DNA of 18,216 bases from contig CAJNDL010000039.1 in assembly GCA_905221505.1 (NCBI GenBank), positions 1-18,216 of the forward strand, written 5' to 3'. A model generated the notes under the pieces. That model saw only the letters and a list, made by a program, of their open reading frames with translations, had not been told where the DNA came from and ran no database searches. Positions 15,586 through 18,216 of the stretch are shown piece after piece. The position numbers and the translations under genes were made by a program. This stretch comes from a bacterium. GTDB lineage: Bacteria; Bacillota; Bacilli; Lactobacillales; Streptococcaceae. Position 1 is the first letter of the stretch. The number at the start of each line of letters is the position of its first letter.

Positions 15586-15657
15586 GAGAATAAGAAATAA
15601 TTTTTTACTAATAAAGAAGATTTCACCTATATTGGTCTAGCTAGTAAATAGAAAACA

Positions 15658-15807
15658 ATGAAATTGGCAGTTTATATTATCAAAGTAAGGAATATCAAAG
15701 AGGTAGACAAGCTAGAACTTGTGAGACAAGAACGAGAAAAGCAGGTCAGAATAGCTGACTCCTTTATAGTTAATGAGAAGGAATTTATCAGCTTGAAAGA
15801 GGGATAG
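15658..15807 (+). CDS. Doubtful 49-codon ORF in the gap before the EamA transporter
   Basis: From ATG 15658 the frame reads MKLAVYIIKVRNIKEVDKLE and continues with a Glu/Arg/Lys-rich stretch to a TAG at 15805. The sequence looks protein-like rather than random, but there is no ribosome-binding site and no promoter. The frame before the ATG also reads plausibly (FTYIGLASK) up to an in-frame TAG at 15649. It may be the remnant of a larger gene. I recognise no family. Confidence 0.25.
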   Translation: MKLAVYIIKVRNIKEVDKLELVRQEREKQVRIADSFIVNEKEFISLKEG

Positions 15808-15822
15808 TAGACATAAAATATC

Positions 15823-15849
15823 AATCCTAGAAATAGCATCTAGGATTTT
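15823..15849 (+). terminator. Terminator-like hairpin before the EamA transporter gene
   Basis: AATCCTAGA (15823-15831) pairs perfectly with TCTAGGATT (15839-15847), with a 7-base loop, but only a short T tail follows. It lies between the doubtful ORF and the next promoter. The rest of 15586-15931 shows nothing else apart from the promoter. Confidence 0.5.
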
Positions 15850-15853
15850 ACTA

Positions 15854-15862
15854 TGCTAAAAT
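15854..15862 (+). promoter_or_regulatory. Possible extended -10 promoter of the EamA transporter gene
   Basis: TGCTAAAAT is a one-mismatch -10 hexamer with a TGn extension. No -35 box is recognisable, and the leader to the start codon is about 65 bases. Confidence 0.45.
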
Positions 15863-15931
15863 GGAAAGATAGTCTCAAAAATTTTAATCGATCTATCTTG
15901 AGAATAGCTACTTTTAAGGGAGTAATAATCT

Positions 15932-16834
15932 ATGAACGAGAAAACAAAAGCATACCTAGCGGCCTTATCCTTTTCAGCCATCATTGGTTTTTCTTTTTTA
16001 TTTACTAAGATAGCTTTGGGCTATGCCAGTCCTCTTACAAACTTGGCACATCGCTATACAATCGCTGCTCTGGTATTGTTCATCCTTCATCAAACAAAAC
16101 TTATCAATGTGAGTTTAAGCAGAAAAGATATTCTTTCTATTCTGCCGATGAGTCTTTTCTATCCACTCCTCTTCTTTATTTTCCAATCCTTTGCTTTACA
16201 GTATATATCGTCTTCTGAAGCTGGAATTTTACAGGCTCTTGTTCCGATTTTTACTCTCCTTTTGGCATCGGTCTTTCTCAAGGAAAAGACAAGCTTGTTG
16301 CAGAAATTCTTTTTAATTTTATCCGTAGCAGGAGTAGTTTTCATCTTCCTTAGCAAAGGAGCAAACTTTAGTAAGGAAACTGCTATCTTTGGCTTTCTCT
16401 TGATGTTAGGATCTGTTCTCGCCAATGCAATAAACAATATCCTCAGCAAGGCTAAAGGAGGTAGCTATCGGGCCATGGATATGACAGCTGTTGTGATATT
16501 TGTTGGTTTCGTCACCTTTAATACGCTGAGTCTGACCTCGCACTATCTAGATGGCAACATATTAGCTTACTTTGCGCCACTTGGACAGGTATCTTATTTG
16601 CTTTCAATTCTCTATTTGGGAATTCTAGCTTCTATAGTGACTGCTAGTCTCTCTATCTATGCTATTGTTCGACTTGGAGCATCAACCGTCAGTGTCTTTG
16701 GTAATCTTGGAACAGTTTTGACCATTCTAGCTGGAGCTCTTATCCTCCATGAACCAATTTATAGTTACCATGTGATAGGAGCCACTATGATTATTGCTGG
16801 AATTTTAGGTATGAATCTGATGAGAAGAAAGTAA
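15932..16834 (+). CDS. EamA/DMT-superfamily transporter, ten membrane helices
   Basis: The 300-residue protein is hydrophobic throughout and splits into two EamA repeats (about 5-138 and 150-297), giving ten predicted helices. Family hallmarks include the early helix with FLFTKIALGYASPLTNLAHRY, SSEAGILQALVPIFTLLLAS at helix 4, FLKEK after it, and GASTVSVFGNLGTVLTILAG with LHEPI in the second half. DMT proteins export or exchange small metabolites such as amino acids, purines or drugs; the substrate is not readable. AAGGGAG before the ATG fixes the start. The gene appears monocistronic, with a hairpin directly after the stop. Confidence 0.88.
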   Translation: MNEKTKAYLAALSFSAIIGFSFLFTKIALGYASPLTNLAHRYTIAALVLFILHQTKLINVSLSRKDILSILPMSLFYPLLFFIFQSFALQYISSSEAGILQALVPIFTLLLASVFLKEKTSLLQKFFLILSVAGVVFIFLSKGANFSKETAIFGFLLMLGSVLANAINNILSKAKGGSYRAMDMTAVVIFVGFVTFNTLSLTSHYLDGNILAYFAPLGQVSYLLSILYLGILASIVTASLSIYAIVRLGASTVSVFGNLGTVLTILAGALILHEPIYSYHVIGATMIIAGILGMNLMRRK

Positions 16835-16856
16835 AGATTGCTGAGCAGTCTTTTCT
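16833..16856 (+). terminator. Terminator of the EamA transporter gene
   Basis: AGATTGC (16835-16841) pairs with GCAGTCT (16845-16851) with one G-U pair, extended by two A-T pairs, around a TGA loop. A T-rich tail follows. Confidence 0.7.
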
Positions 16857-16929
16857 TTATTAAGATCGTGCAGAAAATTCAAAAATTTTAATGTAATCAA
16901 GTTTGGAACACGATGATTTTAATATAGCA

Positions 16930-16938
16930 TGATAAAAT
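16930..16938 (+). promoter_or_regulatory. Possible extended -10 promoter of the alpha/beta hydrolase gene
   Basis: TGATAAAAT has a TGn extension and one mismatch in the hexamer. No convincing -35 box lies at the proper distance. The start codon is 45 bases downstream. Confidence 0.45.
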
Positions 16939-16982
16939 AGATAAAAAGAATGACACTAGGATAAAGAGGAGAGAGTGTAATA

Positions 16983-17828
16983 ATGAAGCAAAATGATATT
17001 GCTGAAGCTATTGCTTTTTATAATAGAGAACCTGAGATGTTAAAACGTCACCTTATACCAGTCGTAGATTGTGATTTGGTTGTTTATCATCGTCCGGGAA
17101 ATGCAAATAAAGGCCACATTATTTTTTATCATGGAGCTTGTGGACGTAGTCAGATGTGGGCCCACCAGTATGATGCTTTTGATGGATTTGACCTTTACTT
17201 TGTCAATGTTAGAGGTCAGGGGGAATCACCTATGAAAGTTGGCCTACCTGACTTAGAAGGCGCTGTTCAAGATGTAGATGCTATTTTGTCCTATTTTCAG
17301 CTAGATAAGGCGATATTGGTTGGTCATTCTTGGGGAGGAAACCCACTTCAAGAGTACATCTATCGTCATCCAGAAAGAGTCCTAGCTTTGGTCATGGTAG
17401 ATAGTTGGGGACAGCACCGTTACCTATCAGATAAAGAAAAAGGTCGAATCAAATATAGTTCTCTTATGTATAAAACGATTCCTTGGAAGGTGATCGCAGA
17501 CAAGAACTCAAAAATGTGTACTGATAACCCTATCACAAGAGAATTGGTCAAGACGGCCATTATAGAAACTGGGAGAGATGTTTTCTTGAACCTTGGAATT
17601 ACAGGTTTCTTGGCAGTCCATGAGATAGAAGGATATCAAGGAAATCCTCCTATGCTTTTAGTAAGAGGAGAAAATGATTTTCCCAAACACCTAAAAATGA
17701 TCTACGATGGTATCATTGCCTTAAATCCCAATGCGCGTCAAGTAACGATTTCAGATAGTAAACACCAACCGATGAATGATCATCCTGAAGAGTTTAATCA
17801 GATAATTGGTGAATTTTTTGAAGGGTAA
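16983..17828 (+). CDS. Alpha/beta-hydrolase fold protein
   Basis: The 281-residue protein shows a complete serine-hydrolase triad. Ser116 is in the nucleophile elbow GHSWGG, Asp232 in RGENDFP, and His261 in DSKHQPM. The oxyanion-hole segment is FYHGACGRSQMW (48-59), and VRGQGESP (76-83) follows as in lipases, esterases and related peptidases of the family. No signal peptide is present, so it should act in the cytoplasm. The natural substrate is unknown; the fold serves esterases, lactonases, C-C hydrolases and others. A strong AGAGGAGAG ribosome-binding site precedes the ATG. It stands alone between the EamA transporter gene and the repeat cluster at the right end. Confidence 0.88.
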   Translation: MKQNDIAEAIAFYNREPEMLKRHLIPVVDCDLVVYHRPGNANKGHIIFYHGACGRSQMWAHQYDAFDGFDLYFVNVRGQGESPMKVGLPDLEGAVQDVDAILSYFQLDKAILVGHSWGGNPLQEYIYRHPERVLALVMVDSWGQHRYLSDKEKGRIKYSSLMYKTIPWKVIADKNSKMCTDNPITRELVKTAIIETGRDVFLNLGITGFLAVHEIEGYQGNPPMLLVRGENDFPKHLKMIYDGIIALNPNARQVTISDSKHQPMNDHPEEFNQIIGEFFEG

Positions 17829-17836
17829 ATTCCCAA

Positions 17837-17871
17837 ACTAAGTTCCACTGCTAATCCAAGTGGAAGTTAGT
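17837..17871. repeat. Inverted repeat A of the AGTTCCAC cluster
   Basis: ACTAAGTTCCACT (17837-17849) and AGTGGAAGTTAGT (17859-17871) pair over 13 bases with one mismatch around a 9-base loop. No T run follows, so it is not a standard terminator. It starts nine bases after the hydrolase stop. Confidence 0.6.
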
Positions 17872-17883
17872 CTGATAAAAATC

Positions 17884-17931
17884 GTAAAAACCAGTGGAAA
17901 TCCGTGTCAGGGTAAGTTCCACTGGTTTTAC
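17884..17931. repeat. Inverted repeat B of the AGTTCCAC cluster, possible terminator
   Basis: AAAACCAGTGGAA (17887-17899) and TTCCACTGGTTTT (17917-17929) pair perfectly over 13 bases around a 17-base loop. A-rich and T-rich flanks make it a possible bidirectional terminator between the hydrolase and the transposase. The right arm repeats the AAGTTCCACT word of repeat A. Confidence 0.6.
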
Positions 17932-17997
17932 TAATGCCTGATTTCATCGCTTTTGTAGCCAAAATGAATCGAAAAAAAGAGCGCACAAAATCCCCTC

Positions 17998-18016
17998 ATC
18001 TGAAAGCGTTTCAGAT
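17998..18016. repeat. Perfect palindrome ATCTGAAA-GCG-TTTCAGAT
   Basis: Two perfect 8-bp arms surround GCG. It resembles a catabolite-response element but is one base short of the usual spacing, and no promoter is seen next to it. It may belong to the structure of the mobile-element end. Confidence 0.4.
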
Positions 18017-18040
18017 TAAGTTCCGCTATGGTGGAAGTTA
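18017..18040. repeat. Inverted repeat C of the AGTTCCAC cluster
   Basis: TAAGTTCCGC (18017-18026) and GTGGAAGTTA (18031-18040) are imperfect arms around TATG. Both the arms and the GTGGAAGTTAGT word, which runs to 18042, match repeat A, about 180 bases away in the same orientation. Confidence 0.5.
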
Positions 18041-18075
18041 GTGTGAGACGTTTGAATGGGGTTAAAGGTTAGTTT

Positions 18076-18216
18076 TTAGAACTTATGTTGGAGTAATTTA
18101 GACGACTGACAGACATCTTCTGCAGGTATTTTAGAAATACCGAGAAGCTTAGGAATCTCTTCTCCATAGGTAAAGGCAAAGAGCTCATAGGCTGACTTTC
18201 CATTCAAAGCAGCACG
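18076..18216 (-). CDS. C-terminus of an IS30-like transposase (partial)
   Basis: Forty-six codons plus stop enter leftward from the right edge. They read AALNGKSAYELFAFTYGEE, then IPKLLGISKIPAEDV, and end LLQHKF. The pattern of a K-S/T-x-Y-E-x-F core, an F-x-Y/H-G turn and an LG-I-x-x-I segment near the end is what I know from the C-terminus of IS30-family transposases in Firmicutes. The catalytic DDE region is outside the window, so family and intactness cannot be checked. The three related inverted repeats just downstream (17837-18040) may include the element's terminal repeat. Confidence 0.6.
   Translation of the reverse strand, partial: RAALNGKSAYELFAFTYGEEIPKLLGISKIPAEDVCQSSKLLQHKF

Noticed and set aside
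17837..18042. CRISPR array
   Set aside because: The repeated words occur as inverted pairs of differing length, not as regularly spaced identical repeats with unique spacers.

Overview
The window looks like chromosome of a Streptococcus, most probably the mitis/oralis/pneumoniae group. The DNA is AT-rich. The block holding pyrDA, holA, sodA, yutD, rlmN, a vanZ-like gene, an ABC-F gene, the surface rotamase slrA, rpsP and a KH-domain gene matches, from memory, the order around these genes in pneumococcus and its relatives. No database search was possible, so species and gene names rest on recognised motifs and remembered neighbourhoods.

Layout from left to right. Bases 1-41 hold the first codons of a leftward gene that resembles an AAA-type ATPase. 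Bases 343-2128 form a self-contained cassette: promoter, a perfect-armed palindrome at the transcription start, a zinc-independent quinone oxidoreductase, a TetR-family regulator and a terminator. A leftward NADP-type glutamate dehydrogenase (gdhA) follows, divergent from pyrDA. pyrDA and holA are probably co-transcribed. sodA stands alone with its own promoter and two tandem terminators. yutD, rlmN, the vanZ-like gene and the ABC-F gene form a tight operon that ends in a 12-bp hairpin shared with the convergent slrA.

From 10414 to 14352 everything reads leftward: the lipoprotein isomerase slrA; a deoR regulator with a HAD phosphatase; a decayed SAP-domain-like gene; and a small XRE regulator with a six-helix membrane protein, whose promoter carries two near-identical 20-bp palindromes. 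This stretch between slrA and rpsP looks like the accessory part of the window. Rightward transcription resumes with rpsP-khpA from a near-consensus promoter. A MazG-type pyrophosphohydrolase comes next, and its best-placed start codon reads ATA. Then come a 346-base gap with a doubtful small ORF, an EamA-type transporter and an alpha/beta hydrolase. The right edge holds three related inverted repeats and the C-terminus of a leftward transposase that resembles the IS30 family.

I found no phage, CRISPR array, tRNA or rRNA gene, and no convincing undescribed multi-gene system. The strongest points for a second look are the doubled palindromes of the XRE/membrane-protein pair, the ATA start of the MazG-type gene, the truncated SAP-like gene, and the repeat cluster beside the transposase. 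Several starts were moved inward from the longest open frame because promoter elements or ribosome-binding sites overlap the longer version (gdhA, deoR, tetR, the membrane protein). The MazG-type gene was extended outward.
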